The position numbers and the translations under genes are program-made. A DNA stretch of 64,000 nucleotides from Egicoccus halophilus (GTDB lineage: Bacteria; Actinomycetota; Nitriliruptoria; Nitriliruptorales; Nitriliruptoraceae): the NCBI RefSeq assembly GCF_004300825.1, contig NZ_CP036250.1, positions 806,001 through 870,000 of the forward strand, given 5' to 3'. The notes beneath the pieces are model-generated. The model saw only the letters and a program-made list of their open reading frames with translations, was not told where the DNA came from and did not search any database. Below, in pieces: positions 47,543 through 56,056 of this stretch (the stretch's first letter is position 1; each line of letters starts with the position of its first letter).

Positions 47543-48430
47543 ATGACCACCGCCACCGCCACCGCGACCGCCACGGGCGTGTCCACCGCCGTCGACGTCA
47601 ACGCGCTGGTCGAGGAGCACCTCTACCTGGTCGGCCACGTGGTCAACCAGCTCTCGGCCCGCTTCCCGCGCCACGTCGACCGCGACGAGCTGCGTGGCGC
47701 CGGCGCGGCCGGTCTGGTCGACGCCGCCCACCGCTACGACCCCTCCACCGGGGTGCCCTTCGGCCGCTACGCCGCGATCCGCATCCGTGGTGCGGTGCTC
47801 GACGCGACCCGCTCGCGTGACTGGGCGACCCGGCGGCTGCGTCGTGACCTGCGCACGATCGAGTCGACCCAGGCCGAGCTCGAGGAGAAGCTGCAGCGCC
47901 GTCCCGACGACGCCGAGATCGCCGAGGCGATGGGCACCGACGAGTCCGCGGTCCGCTCGCGACGGGCGGCCGCGGTGACCTCCACGCTGCTGACGCTGGA
48001 CCGTCCGGTGCGTGAGGACGAGTCGGGCGGGGTGCTCGGTGACCGGCTGGTCGAGCAGGACACCGCGTGGCTGCCCGAGGCCGCGCTGGAGCACAACGAG
48101 CTCGTCGGCACGCTGCGCACCGCGATCGCGCACCTGCCCGAGCTGCCCCGCAAGGTCCTGGTCGAGCACCACTTCGAGGGCCGGTTGCTGCGCGACATCG
48201 CCGACGACCTCGGGGTGACCGAGGCCCGCGCGTCGCAGCTGCGTCACGAGGCCCTGCACGCGCTGCAGGCCTACTTCGGGACCGCCTACGACAACGTGCC
48301 CACCGTGCCCGCCGACGCCCCGGGCAAGCGCCGCCGTGCCGCCTACGTCGCCCAGGTCTCGACCAACACCACCTGGCGCACCCGCCTCACCGCCGAGCCC
48401 GTCGCCACCGCCGACGTCGTCTCGGCCTGA
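47543..48430 (+). CDS. RNA polymerase sigma factor, FliA/WhiG-like
   Basis: A 295-residue sigma-70 family protein. Region 2 reads HVDRDELRGAGAAGLVDAAH and RYDPSTGVPFGRYAAIRIRG, followed by AVLDATRSRDW, the group 3 (FliA/WhiG) signature. Region 3 has LQRRPDDAEIAEAMGTDESA and region 4 has LPELPRKVLVEHHFEGRLLR and DIADDLGVTEARASQLRHEA. A Thr/Ala repeat starts the protein (MTTATATATATG) and a 45-residue tail follows region 4. The ATG at 47543 has only a distant GGGAG; TTG 47504 is in frame. No anti-sigma gene is adjacent. The 242 bases upstream contain no gene. Confidence 0.88.
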   Translation: MTTATATATATGVSTAVDVNALVEEHLYLVGHVVNQLSARFPRHVDRDELRGAGAAGLVDAAHRYDPSTGVPFGRYAAIRIRGAVLDATRSRDWATRRLRRDLRTIESTQAELEEKLQRRPDDAEIAEAMGTDESAVRSRRAAAVTSTLLTLDRPVREDESGGVLGDRLVEQDTAWLPEAALEHNELVGTLRTAIAHLPELPRKVLVEHHFEGRLLRDIADDLGVTEARASQLRHEALHALQAYFGTAYDNVPTVPADAPGKRRRAAYVAQVSTNTTWRTRLTAEPVATADVVSA

Positions 48431-48476
48431 GCGACGCCGTCCCGCCGGCGTCCCGGCCGGTGGACCGCAGCAGCAC

Positions 48477-48510
48477 GCAGGAGGGGCCCGCATGCGCGGG
48501 CCCCTCCTGC
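48477..48510. terminator. Strong bidirectional terminator
   Basis: A perfect 15-bp stem (48477-48491 with 48496-48510, GCAGGAGGGGCCCGC) with the loop ATGC lies between the convergent sigma factor and pckA genes. Confidence 0.85.
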
Positions 48511-48526
48511 GGTCGTCGCCCGCGTG

Positions 48527-50062
48527 TCAGCCGGCCTTCACGATCGACTGGTCCAGCGAGGTGAACTTCGCCAGGTACTCGGCCCGCTCGGTCGCGAGCC
48601 GCTCGACCAGCGCCCGGTACTCGTCCATCCGCCCCTGCCGCTCGTAGAGCTTGCGCGGCTGGAGCAGTTCGTCGTCGTCGATGCCGGGCAGTGACGAGGC
48701 GACGAGGTAGCCGAAGTCCGGGTCCTCCTCCCACTCGATCGTGCCGTCGACGATCGCCTCCTGGACGGCCGCCGAGTGGGGGATGCGCACCTTCTTCGAA
48801 CGCTCGTCGTCGTCGGGGCCGCCGACCCGGCCGGTGTTGAACAGGTAGACCTCGAGCTCACAGGTCTCGAGCAGTTCGAGGAACCGGTTGCCCATCGAGG
48901 ACTCCTCCTCGAACCAGAACGGGTTGGTTCCCGGGACCCGCAGGTTCTTGCCGGCCTCGTGGGCCCCGCCGGCCGAGGTGCCCTTCGTCTCGCCGAGCAT
49001 GAAGTAGTAGGCGGCCTGCTCCGGCTTGAGCTTGGCGACCGCCGGGATCAGGTTCTCGTTGCGGTTGAGGATGAACAGGTAGTGCGCCTTCGGCAGGTCC
49101 CGGGGGTCCCGGTGACGGATGTTCTCCAGCGGGAAGGTCACCCGGCCGTTGGCGGTGTAGCTGTCGTCGAAGAAGTCGACCTTGCCGGTCTCGGGGTCCA
49201 CGGCCACCGATTCGAGCCAGGCGTCGGGGCGGGTGGCGCCGCCGTAGATCGTCGGCTCGTCGTCGGGGTCGAGCCCGAACGACTTGGCGAAGCAGCCGTT
49301 CTCCGTGGTGTGGACGGTTCCGCCCGGCATCAAGGCGATGAAGTCGTCCTGCACCGGCAGCGATCCCTTGACGTTGCGGAACGTGGTGGTGGTCTTGCCG
49401 GTGCCCGACAGCCCGATGATCAGCGCGAGTCGCTCGGCGCCGTCGGCCGTCGACTCCGCGGGGAAGGTCTTCGCGCCGGAGTGCATCGCGAGCCCGCCAC
49501 GGTCGTAGACCAGCTTGTTCCACATCCGCAGACCGCCCATCTTGGACTCCCCGAAGTAGTCGGAGCCCATGACGCGCGTGACGTAGTTGTCGAGGTCGAC
49601 GAGGATCAGGCACTCCTCGTGGTGTTCGGGAACCCGCAGGCCGGGCGTGTAGATCACCGTGAACTCCGGCGTCCAGTCCTCGTCGCGCGGGAAGTACAGC
49701 TGCTGCTGCATGGCCGGCACGTTGCTGTTGGACTTCTCCATGAACAGCCGGGTGCCGGTGCGGAACGCCGGGTCCGGGCCGATGTAGCCCTCCATCAGGA
49801 CCATGTCCTGCTCGGCGACGTAGGCGTCCTGCTTGGCCGCCCACTGCTCGGCCTCGTCGCGCGCCATCACCTGCTTGCCGGTGGGGGCGTCGGAGACGAA
49901 GAAGGTCGAGGGCGTCAGTCGGGCCAGGATCCGAGCCTGGTAGTTCAGGTTGCCGAACTCGGTCTCGGTGACCCGTGGCATGAATTCGAGCACCCACTCC
50001 CGGAGCTCGGCCTGCGTGGGATTGGCGGTGACGGACGTGGCATTCGGCAACGCGAACGGCAT
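48527..50062 (-). CDS. pckA: Phosphoenolpyruvate carboxykinase (ATP)
   Basis: A 511-residue gluconeogenic enzyme, oxaloacetate + ATP to PEP. The kinase-1a P-loop is LIIGLSGTGKTTTTFRNVKG, preceded by GLAMHSGAKTF and followed by LPVQDDFIALMPGG with the metal-binding Asp. YFMLGETKGTSAGG is the ATP-type adenine region. Most actinobacteria carry the unrelated-length GTP form, so the ATP form is worth noting. ATG 50062; GGGAGGAA lies about ten bases upstream. It is divergent from the ABC ATPase gene across 242 bases with no other gene. Confidence 0.95.
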   Translation of the reverse strand: MPFALPNATSVTANPTQAELREWVLEFMPRVTETEFGNLNYQARILARLTPSTFFVSDAPTGKQVMARDEAEQWAAKQDAYVAEQDMVLMEGYIGPDPAFRTGTRLFMEKSNSNVPAMQQQLYFPRDEDWTPEFTVIYTPGLRVPEHHEECLILVDLDNYVTRVMGSDYFGESKMGGLRMWNKLVYDRGGLAMHSGAKTFPAESTADGAERLALIIGLSGTGKTTTTFRNVKGSLPVQDDFIALMPGGTVHTTENGCFAKSFGLDPDDEPTIYGGATRPDAWLESVAVDPETGKVDFFDDSYTANGRVTFPLENIRHRDPRDLPKAHYLFILNRNENLIPAVAKLKPEQAAYYFMLGETKGTSAGGAHEAGKNLRVPGTNPFWFEEESSMGNRFLELLETCELEVYLFNTGRVGGPDDDERSKKVRIPHSAAVQEAIVDGTIEWEEDPDFGYLVASSLPGIDDDELLQPRKLYERQGRMDEYRALVERLATERAEYLAKFTSLDQSIVKAG

Positions 50063-50304
50063 GGTTCGGTGTTCCTCCCGGGAAGGTGCCCGGCCCTCCA
50101 CCGGGCTGCGACCCTCGTGGACACGGTAGCGATCGTGCGGGGGTGCGCCCCAATCCGCGCAACGGCAGAGATCGGCCGATCCGTGCCGTTCTGGGCCGGT
50201 TCTCGACGTCCTCGGAACGATCGGGAACCGATCGTCCCACCGGCCGTCGGCGCTACGATCATGCCCGCCCGCCCGACGACGGGTGGTCCGCACGAGGAGC
50301 CCGA

Positions 50305-51111
50305 GTGCACGCCGAGGCATCGCCGGTCGTCGAGCTGTGCGGGGTCGGGGTACGGGTCGACGGGGCGAGGTTGCTGCACGGCGTGCAGTTGGCGCTGGCG
50401 GCCGGTGAGCACCTCGCGGTCCTCGGTCCCAACGGTTCGGGCAAGACCACGTTGCTGCGGGTGCTGTCGACCTATCGGTTCCCCTCGGACGGGGACGCGT
50501 CGGTCCTGGGTGTGCGTTTCGGCGCCGCGGACCTGCGTCCACTGCGGGCCAGCGTCGGCTTCGTCAGTACGGCCCTCGACGACCTGCTCCACGTGCGCGC
50601 CGACGCGCTGCCGTTGGTCGCGGCGGCGCGCCGTGGGAGCCTGTGGCCCGCGCCGGGGATCCTCGACGACCCGCAGGTGCGTGCCACGGCCCAGCGGGCG
50701 CTCGAGCGGGTCGGTGCGGGGCACCTCGCCGGTCGCCGCGTCGACACCCTGTCGCAGGGGGAGCGCCAGCGGGTGCGCATCGCCCGGGCGCTGGTCGCCG
50801 AACCGGCGCTGCTGCTGCTGGACGAGCCGTTCGCCGGTCTGGATCTCGGCGGTCGGGAGTCGCTGCTGCGTGATCTCGACGCGCTGCTGGACGAACCGGG
50901 AGGGCCGACGACCGTGCTGGTCACCCATCACCTCGAGGAGTTGCCGCGCGGCATCCGCCGCGCGCTGCTGCTGCGCGAGGGGACCGTCGTGGCTCAGGGG
51001 CCGGTGGGCGAGGTGCTGCGGAACGGACCGGTGTCGGCCTGCTTCGGCCTGCCCGTCGCGGTGGAGTCGGTGGGCGGCAGGTTCACCGCGCGTGCGGTCA
51101 CCGCCACCTGA
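50305..51111 (+). CDS. ABC transporter ATP-binding protein
   Basis: A 268-residue stand-alone ATPase. Walker A is VLGPNGSGKTTLLRVLSTYR, signature LSQGERQRVRIARAL, Walker B LLLLDEPFAGLDLGG, and switch His TVLVTHHLEELPRG. Sequence style and spacing recall the iron/molybdenum-associated YlmA/ModF group. GTG 50305 has GAGGAG upstream. No permease gene is next to it. It ends 19 bases before the iron box, so it is not under that box, but the neighbourhood is iron-related. Confidence 0.88.
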   Translation: MHAEASPVVELCGVGVRVDGARLLHGVQLALAAGEHLAVLGPNGSGKTTLLRVLSTYRFPSDGDASVLGVRFGAADLRPLRASVGFVSTALDDLLHVRADALPLVAAARRGSLWPAPGILDDPQVRATAQRALERVGAGHLAGRRVDTLSQGERQRVRIARALVAEPALLLLDEPFAGLDLGGRESLLRDLDALLDEPGGPTTVLVTHHLEELPRGIRRALLLREGTVVAQGPVGEVLRNGPVSACFGLPVAVESVGGRFTARAVTAT

Positions 51112-51130
51112 GGCACCCGGCACTGGCGCG

Positions 51131-51149
51131 CCAGGTGAGGCTCACCTAA
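51131..51149. promoter_or_regulatory. IdeR/DtxR-type iron box
   Basis: CCAGGTGAGGCTCACCTAA contains a perfect 7-1-7 inverted repeat (AGGTGAG-G-CTCACCT) and matches the 19-base IdeR/DtxR consensus TTAGGTTAGGCTAACCTAA at 15 positions. It sits 51 bases before the bfd start codon and overlaps a -10-like TAATCT (51147-51152). Iron-bound IdeR can repress or, for bacterioferritin genes in mycobacteria, activate; the direction is not certain here. Confidence 0.75.
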
Positions 51150-51199
51150 TCTACGGGCGTCGCCGACCCGGCCGTCGCGCCGGTTCCACGAGGTCCGCC

Positions 51200-51472
51200 G
51201 TGTACGTCTGCCACTGCAACGTCGTGAGTGACCGCCACATCCGGGCAGCGATCGCTGCGGGGGCGGTCGACGTCGACGGCGTGAGCGATGCCTGCGGGGC
51301 CGCAACGGTGTGCGGCGGCTGCGTCCCGACCATCGAGGACCTGCTCGCCGAGGCCGCCGCGGCGATCCGGCAGCCCGACCTCGTCGGTCTGCGGCAGGCG
51401 GCACGGCGCGGCGGCGGGCACCGTGCACCCGTCCTGCCGGCAGCCGCCGTGGCGCGCCCGGCGGCCGGGTGA
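51200..51472 (+). CDS. bfd: Bacterioferritin-associated ferredoxin-like [2Fe-2S] protein
   Basis: A 90-residue protein starting VYVCHCNVVSDRHIRAAIAA, with the Bfd cluster ligands Cys4-x-Cys6 and Cys38-x2-Cys41 (VCGGC), separated by 31 residues as expected. Bfd donates electrons to bacterioferritin to release stored iron. A 25-30 residue Ala/Arg-rich tail extends past the usual family length. GTG 51200 follows GAGGT by six bases, behind the iron box, and the bacterioferritin gene starts 70 bases downstream, so a joint iron-storage operon is likely. Confidence 0.9.
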   Translation: MYVCHCNVVSDRHIRAAIAAGAVDVDGVSDACGAATVCGGCVPTIEDLLAEAAAAIRQPDLVGLRQAARRGGGHRAPVLPAAAVARPAAG

Positions 51473-51542
51473 CCTAGGGTGCGAGGTCCGAGCGCCGCGG
51501 CGTGCGGTGGCCCCTCGACCCGACGACCCCAGGAGCATGTCC

Positions 51543-52025
51543 ATGCGTGGTGACGAGCGCGTTCTCGAGTTGCTCAACGACATCCTCACGTTCGAGCTGA
51601 CGCTCATCAACCAGTACTGGCTCAACTACCGCATGCTGAACAACTGGGGCCTGTACGGGCTCGGCGAGGTGTTCAAGAAGTACTCCCTGGAGGAGATGGA
51701 GGACGCGGACAAGTACATCGACCGCATCCTGTTCCTCGACGGGCACCCCAACCTGCAGCGCATGAACACCGTGCAGATCGGGGAGAGTGCCCAGGAGATG
51801 CTGCAGCTCGCCATGGCCCGCGAGGCAGAAGCCGTCGACAAGCTCAACGCCGGTATCGCCCTGTGCCAGGAGGTCGGGGACAACGGCACCCGCGAGCTGC
51901 TCGCCGAGGCGCTGCGCGAGGAAGAGGAGCACCTCGACTTCTACGAGACCCAGCTCGACGCCATCGAGCTGGTCGGTCTGCAGGGCTGGCTCGCCAACTT
52001 CACGCTCGGCGCGAGCGAGGGCTGA
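51543..52025 (+). CDS. bfr: Bacterioferritin with an altered ferroxidase centre
   Basis: A 160-residue haem-binding iron storage protein. With the start at ATG 51543 (AGGAG seven bases upstream; ATG 51537 is too close to it) numbering matches E. coli Bfr. Haem ligand Met52 and ferroxidase Glu18, Glu51, Glu94, Glu127 and His130 are present, but His54 is replaced by Asp (EEMEDADKY). This changes one iron ligand and may alter oxidation speed or metal preference. The rest (LLNDILTFELTLINQYWLNY, LREEEEHLDFYETQL) is typical. Probably co-transcribed with bfd. Confidence 0.93.
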   Translation: MRGDERVLELLNDILTFELTLINQYWLNYRMLNNWGLYGLGEVFKKYSLEEMEDADKYIDRILFLDGHPNLQRMNTVQIGESAQEMLQLAMAREAEAVDKLNAGIALCQEVGDNGTRELLAEALREEEEHLDFYETQLDAIELVGLQGWLANFTLGASEG

Positions 52026-52033
52026 GCGATCTC

Positions 52034-52077
52034 GACGACGGGTGCCCGCGGCGAGCTGCGCCGCGGGCACCGTCGTC
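52034..52077 (+). terminator. Terminator after bfr
   Basis: A long stem (52034-52053 with 52059-52077: seven pairs, one bulged G, then twelve pairs) with a five-base loop follows the bfr stop by eight bases. A T tail is lacking. Confidence 0.7.
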
Positions 52078-52165
52078 TCGGCGGCCGTCGATGTGAGCAA
52101 GCGTTAACATCGACGACGGGAGCGCGGTCCGACCGGTGGCCGTGCGCTGTGCCGGAGGACTGAAC

Positions 52166-53374
52166 ATGCCCGAAGCCGTGATCGTCGCCGCCGCTCGAAC
52201 GCCGATCGGCCGGGCCTTCAAGGGCTCGATGATCGAGCTGCGTCCCGACGACCTGACCGCGACCATCATCCAGGCGGCGATGGACCAGGTGCCGCAGCTG
52301 GCGCCGTCCGACGTCGTCGACGTGCACCTCGGTTGCGGCCTGCCCGGCGGGGAGCAGGGCTTCAACATGGCCCGCGTCGTGACGACCCTGCTCGGCTGGG
52401 AGGTTCCCGGCACGACCGTGACGCGTTACTGCTCGTCGTCGCTGCAGACCACCCGCATGGCGTTCCACGCCATCAAGGCCGGCGAGGGGGACGTGTTCGT
52501 CTCCGCCGGTGTCGAGCTGGTGTCCCGGTTCGTGAAGGGAAACTCCGACTCGTTGCCGGACACGCACAACCCCCGGTTCGCGGACGCCGAGGCACGCACC
52601 GAGCAGCGGGCGCAGCAGGGCGCCACGGGTTGGGAGGCGCCGGAGGGTCTGTCCGACATCTACATCCCCATGGGGCAGACGGCCGAGAACGTGGCCAGCA
52701 TCAGGGGCATCTCGCGCGAGGAACAGGACGACTTCGCCTACGAGTCGCAGATGCGCTACGCCAAGGCCGACGCCGAAGGCTTCTGGGAGCGGGAGATCAC
52801 CCCCATCGACCTCCCCAACGGGGAGACGATGACCCGGGACGACTCGCCGCGCCCGTCGACCGAACGCGACAAGCTCGCCGAGCTCCAACCGGTCTTCCGG
52901 CCCGACGGCACGGTCACCGCCGGCAATGCCTGCCCGCTCAACGACGGCGCGGCGGCGGTGGTCGTCATGAGCGACACCAAGGCGGCCGAGCTGGGCATCG
53001 AGCCGCTGGCCCGCATCGTGTCGACCGGGGTCTCGGCGCTCGACCCCGAGATCATGGGTCTCGGCCCGGTCGGCGCGATCCGTCAGGCGCTCGACCACGC
53101 CGGGATGAGCATCGGGGACATCGACATCGTCGAGATCAACGAGGCGTTCGCCGCGCAGGTGATCCCCTCGGCGCGTGAGCTGGGCATCGACATCGACCGG
53201 CTCAACCCGCACGGGGGGTCGATCGCCTGCGGGCACCCGTTCGGGATGACCGGGGCCCGCATCACCAACACGCTGCTCAACGGCCTGCGGCACCGCGACG
53301 CGACCTTCGGGATCGAGTCGATGTGCGTCGGCGGCGGCCAGGGCATGGCGATGGTCGTCGAGCGGTTGTCCTGA
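52166..53374 (+). CDS. Acetyl-CoA C-acyltransferase (thiolase)
   Basis: A 402-residue thiolase. The acylated Cys is in TVTRYCSSSLQTTRMAFHAI (about residue 89), the His in NPHGGSIACGHPFGMTGARI, and the second catalytic Cys in ESMCVGGGQGMAM. NEAFAAQVIPSA is also conserved. It acts in beta-oxidation or in condensation of acetyl-CoA units; the precise chain length is not readable. ATG 52166 has GGAGGA seven bases upstream. It stands alone, with the small gene at 53392 starting 17 bases after its stop. Confidence 0.93.
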   Translation: MPEAVIVAAARTPIGRAFKGSMIELRPDDLTATIIQAAMDQVPQLAPSDVVDVHLGCGLPGGEQGFNMARVVTTLLGWEVPGTTVTRYCSSSLQTTRMAFHAIKAGEGDVFVSAGVELVSRFVKGNSDSLPDTHNPRFADAEARTEQRAQQGATGWEAPEGLSDIYIPMGQTAENVASIRGISREEQDDFAYESQMRYAKADAEGFWEREITPIDLPNGETMTRDDSPRPSTERDKLAELQPVFRPDGTVTAGNACPLNDGAAAVVVMSDTKAAELGIEPLARIVSTGVSALDPEIMGLGPVGAIRQALDHAGMSIGDIDIVEINEAFAAQVIPSARELGIDIDRLNPHGGSIACGHPFGMTGARITNTLLNGLRHRDATFGIESMCVGGGQGMAMVVERLS

Positions 53375-53391
53375 ACCCGGACGGATCCGAG

Positions 53392-53763
53392 GTGGCCGCC
53401 GCCCCCGGGGCGCCGACCGTCCGGCTCGAGCGCTGGGACGGCCCGGCCGGCAGCGACGCGTTCGCCGGTCTGCGCGCGGACGTCGCCGCGTACGGTCACC
53501 TCGATCCGTTGGTCACCCTGCAGGGACTCAGCGCGGCCAGCGGTCTGCCCGTGGGGGCGCTGGTGCGTTACGTGCTCGCGCGATGGGCCAGCGGTGGCAG
53601 CGAGGGCGTCCTCGAGCTCGGGGTCTCCGGCGTCGACCACCTCGCCCGCCTGGTCGCCACGGCGGAGGAGGTCGGCGACGACGCGGCGCGGCTGGCGGCC
53701 TACGAAGGCATGCGCGAGGTCGTCGCGTGGTTGCGCGCGGGGCTCGATCCCGACGTGTCCTGA
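53392..53763 (+). CDS. Small conserved protein of unknown function
   Basis: A 123-residue soluble protein, mostly helical: GLRADVAAYGHLDPLVTLQG, LSAASGLPVGALVRYVLARW, then AAYEGMREVVAWLRAGLDPD. The middle has a helix-turn-helix-like pattern. I recall similar short actinobacterial proteins (perhaps DUF6027) but cannot confirm. GTG 53392 is 17 bases after the thiolase stop; the frame is open earlier but that part overlaps the thiolase. It is convergent with the LuxR-type gene. Confidence 0.6.
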   Translation: MAAAPGAPTVRLERWDGPAGSDAFAGLRADVAAYGHLDPLVTLQGLSAASGLPVGALVRYVLARWASGGSEGVLELGVSGVDHLARLVATAEEVGDDAARLAAYEGMREVVAWLRAGLDPDVS

Positions 53764-53778
53764 CGGCCCCGCCGCGAT

Positions 53779-54504
53779 TCAGCGGATGAGGCCGAGGCGG
53801 AAGGCGCGTGCGACGGCCCCGGTGCGGTCGGGAACGTCGAGCTTGACGAGCAGGTTCTGCACGTGGGTCTTGACCGTGCGCGCGGAGAGGCCGAGGCGCG
53901 TCCCCACCTGCTGGTTGGTGAGGCCCTCGGCCAGCAACTGCAGGACCTCGAGCTCACGCGGCGTCAGCGCCGACGCACCCGACTCGCGGGGTTCACTGCG
54001 CCAGCTCCCCGCCAGCTGCATCGCGATGGAGGGAGAGATCACCCGCTCGGCACGGGCGGTGCGCACCACGGCGTCGCGCAGTTCCTCTGCGGGGGCGCTC
54101 GTCAGCAGGAAGCTGTCGACCCCGGCGATGACGGCCTCGCGCAGATCGATCACCGTCGCACCGTCGGCGACCACGAGCACCCGCAGCGCGGGGTGCAGGG
54201 CCTTGGCGCTCGCGACCACCCGGAAGGTCTCCGGGTCGTCGTCGCGGAGTCCGGCGATCAGCACCGACGGTCGCAGCAACTGGATCCGGTCGACCGCGTC
54301 CTCGAGGCCGCACTCCCCGACGACCGACGACCCCGTGAGGATGGCGCGCAGGCCGGCACGGACCACCGGTCGCGCGTCACAGACCAGCAGCGTGGTCTCC
54401 GGCGAGGCCGGCACACCGACCGGCGGGAGGAGCTCTCCGGACACCGGGATGGTCGAGGCGACGGCGCTGCCCGAGTCGCCGGCAAGAGGGGCGCTGGGCT
54501 GCAC
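53779..54504 (-). CDS. LuxR/NarL-family regulator with a degenerate receiver domain
   Basis: A 241-residue protein. The receiver-like domain (residues 38-150) starts TTLLVCDARPVVRAGLRAIL, but at the phospho-acceptor position it has Gly (SVLIAGLRDDDPE instead of a Asp-containing strand), so normal phosphorylation looks impossible. The GerE helix-turn-helix (175-238) is intact: ALTPRELEVLQLLAEGLTNQ, QVGTRLGLSARTVKTHVQNL. GTG 54504 has GGAAGG seven bases upstream. No kinase gene is adjacent. It probably responds to a ligand or partner protein instead. Confidence 0.88.
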   Translation of the reverse strand: MQPSAPLAGDSGSAVASTIPVSGELLPPVGVPASPETTLLVCDARPVVRAGLRAILTGSSVVGECGLEDAVDRIQLLRPSVLIAGLRDDDPETFRVVASAKALHPALRVLVVADGATVIDLREAVIAGVDSFLLTSAPAEELRDAVVRTARAERVISPSIAMQLAGSWRSEPRESGASALTPRELEVLQLLAEGLTNQQVGTRLGLSARTVKTHVQNLLVKLDVPDRTGAVARAFRLGLIR

Positions 54505-54640
54505 GTGAGAACCTTCCGCGATCGGTCGGGGTATGGAACCTCCCGACCGCCCGTTCGGTGGCTCGCACGCGGGTGATCTTCTGCCGTAGTACCCCTCGCC
54601 CGGACGGACTAGGTCCTGCCTCGGTCGGCGCCCACCGGCG

Positions 54641-55105
54641 TCACGGCGTGCGGATGTCCTGCACCGTCACCGACAACGTCATGCCCGCCGGGGTTTCGAA
54701 GCTGACGGTGTCACCCGTCTTACGACCCAGGACCGCCCGGCCCATCGGCGAATCGGCCGACAGGATGTCGAACTCGTCGTGGTGGTCCTCGCGCGACCCG
54801 ACGAGGTAGGTCTCCTCGTCGCCGTCGACATCGAGCGCCACGACCAGTCCCGGCCGCACCTCGTCGGTGTCCTGGGGCTGGCCGATGCGGGCATCACGCA
54901 GCAGCGACTCCAGCTGCCGGATGCGGGCTTCCATCTTGCCCTGCTCTTCCTTGGCCGAGTGGTACTCGGCGTTCTCCTTGAGGTCACCGTGGGCGCGGGC
55001 GGTCTCGATCTCCGCGGAGATGTGCTCGCGACCCTCGGTCTTGAGCGTCTCGAGCTCCTCGCTCAGACGGTCGTACGCCTCTTGGCTCAGCCACGTCTCG
55101 GCCAC
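54641..55105 (-). CDS. greA: Transcription elongation factor GreA
   Basis: A 154-residue GreA that rescues backtracked RNA polymerase by stimulating transcript cleavage. The N-terminal coiled coil carries the acidic tip region ARAHGDLKENAEYHSAKEEQ with conserved Asp/Glu, and the C-terminal FKBP-like domain includes DILSADSPMGRAVLGRKTGD and the following VSFETPAG. GTG 55105 with GAGGTG upstream suits the family start. Divergent from the isoprenyl synthase gene. Confidence 0.95.
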   Translation of the reverse strand: MAETWLSQEAYDRLSEELETLKTEGREHISAEIETARAHGDLKENAEYHSAKEEQGKMEARIRQLESLLRDARIGQPQDTDEVRPGLVVALDVDGDEETYLVGSREDHHDEFDILSADSPMGRAVLGRKTGDTVSFETPAGMTLSVTVQDIRTP

Positions 55106-55288
55106 GGTTGGCACCTCGTGCTCGTCGACGGCAACGAAAGGGTCGTGCGGCGCATCGCCTGCGCGCCGCCACGACGAACGCCCGGACCGCGCGGCCCGGG
55201 CGTGAAGAGCCCTGACTCTAGCAGGCCGCACCCGTGGGCCGCCAATCGCGTGACCGGGCAGCCACGGGCGGCGAGTAGCATCCGCCAC

Positions 55289-56056
55289 ATGGGTGTCGCG
55301 GACGTGGCCTACCGGCTCTACGAACGACGGCTCGCCGACGAACTCGCCGGCGGGCCGTTGCCTCAGCACGTCGGGGTCATCCTCGACGGCAACCGTCGCT
55401 TCGCCCGGGAGCGTGGGCTCGACGACCCCAGCCACGGGCACGCGCTGGGGGCCGCCAAGATCGACCACTTCCTCGGCTGGTGCCTCGAGCTCGGCGTCCC
55501 CTACGTCACGCTGTGGCTGCTGTCGACCGACAACCTCGGTCGCGACCACCAGGAGGTCAGCCGGCTGCTCTCCATCATCGAGGAGACGGTCCACCGCCTC
55601 GCCGAGGACGGGCGCGGACTGCGCCTCACGGCCGTCGGCGCCCTGGACCTGCTGCCCGAGGACACCCGGACGGCGCTCACGGAGGTCGAGCGCGCCACGG
55701 CCGCGAACGACCGCCTGCGGGTGCAGGTCGCCGTCGGCTACGGCGGACGTCAGGAGATCGCCGACGCGCTGCGCAAGCTGCTGCTCGCCCGGGCCGACGA
55801 GGGCCGCACGCTCGAGGACGTCGCTGCGTCGCTGTGTCCCGAGGACATCGGTGACCACCTGTACACCACCGGACTGCCGGACCCCGACCTCATCATCCGG
55901 ACCTCGGGCGAGGTCCGTCTCTCCGGGTTCCTGCTGTGGCAGTCGGCCCACAGCGAGTACTACTTCTGCGACGCCTACTGGCCCGACTTCCGCCGCGTCG
56001 ACTTCCTCCGTGCCCTGCGTGACTATCAGCGTCGAACGCGCCGCTACGGCCGCTGA
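55289..56056 (+). CDS. uppS: Short-chain Z-isoprenyl diphosphate synthase (UppS family)
   Basis: A 255-residue cis-prenyltransferase. The diphosphate-binding motif is GVILDGNRRFARERG, followed by HALGAAKIDHFLGWC, YVTLWLLSTDNLGRD, the region IIRTSGEVRLSGFLLWQSAH and YWPDFRRVDFLRALRDYQRR. The start MGVADVAYRLYERRLADELA resembles mycobacterial Rv1086, which makes Z,E-farnesyl diphosphate, more than long-chain UppS. The product is therefore more likely a C15 primer for decaprenyl phosphate than C55. ATG 55289; no strong ribosome site. Confidence 0.88.
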   Translation: MGVADVAYRLYERRLADELAGGPLPQHVGVILDGNRRFARERGLDDPSHGHALGAAKIDHFLGWCLELGVPYVTLWLLSTDNLGRDHQEVSRLLSIIEETVHRLAEDGRGLRLTAVGALDLLPEDTRTALTEVERATAANDRLRVQVAVGYGGRQEIADALRKLLLARADEGRTLEDVAASLCPEDIGDHLYTTGLPDPDLIIRTSGEVRLSGFLLWQSAHSEYYFCDAYWPDFRRVDFLRALRDYQRRTRRYGR

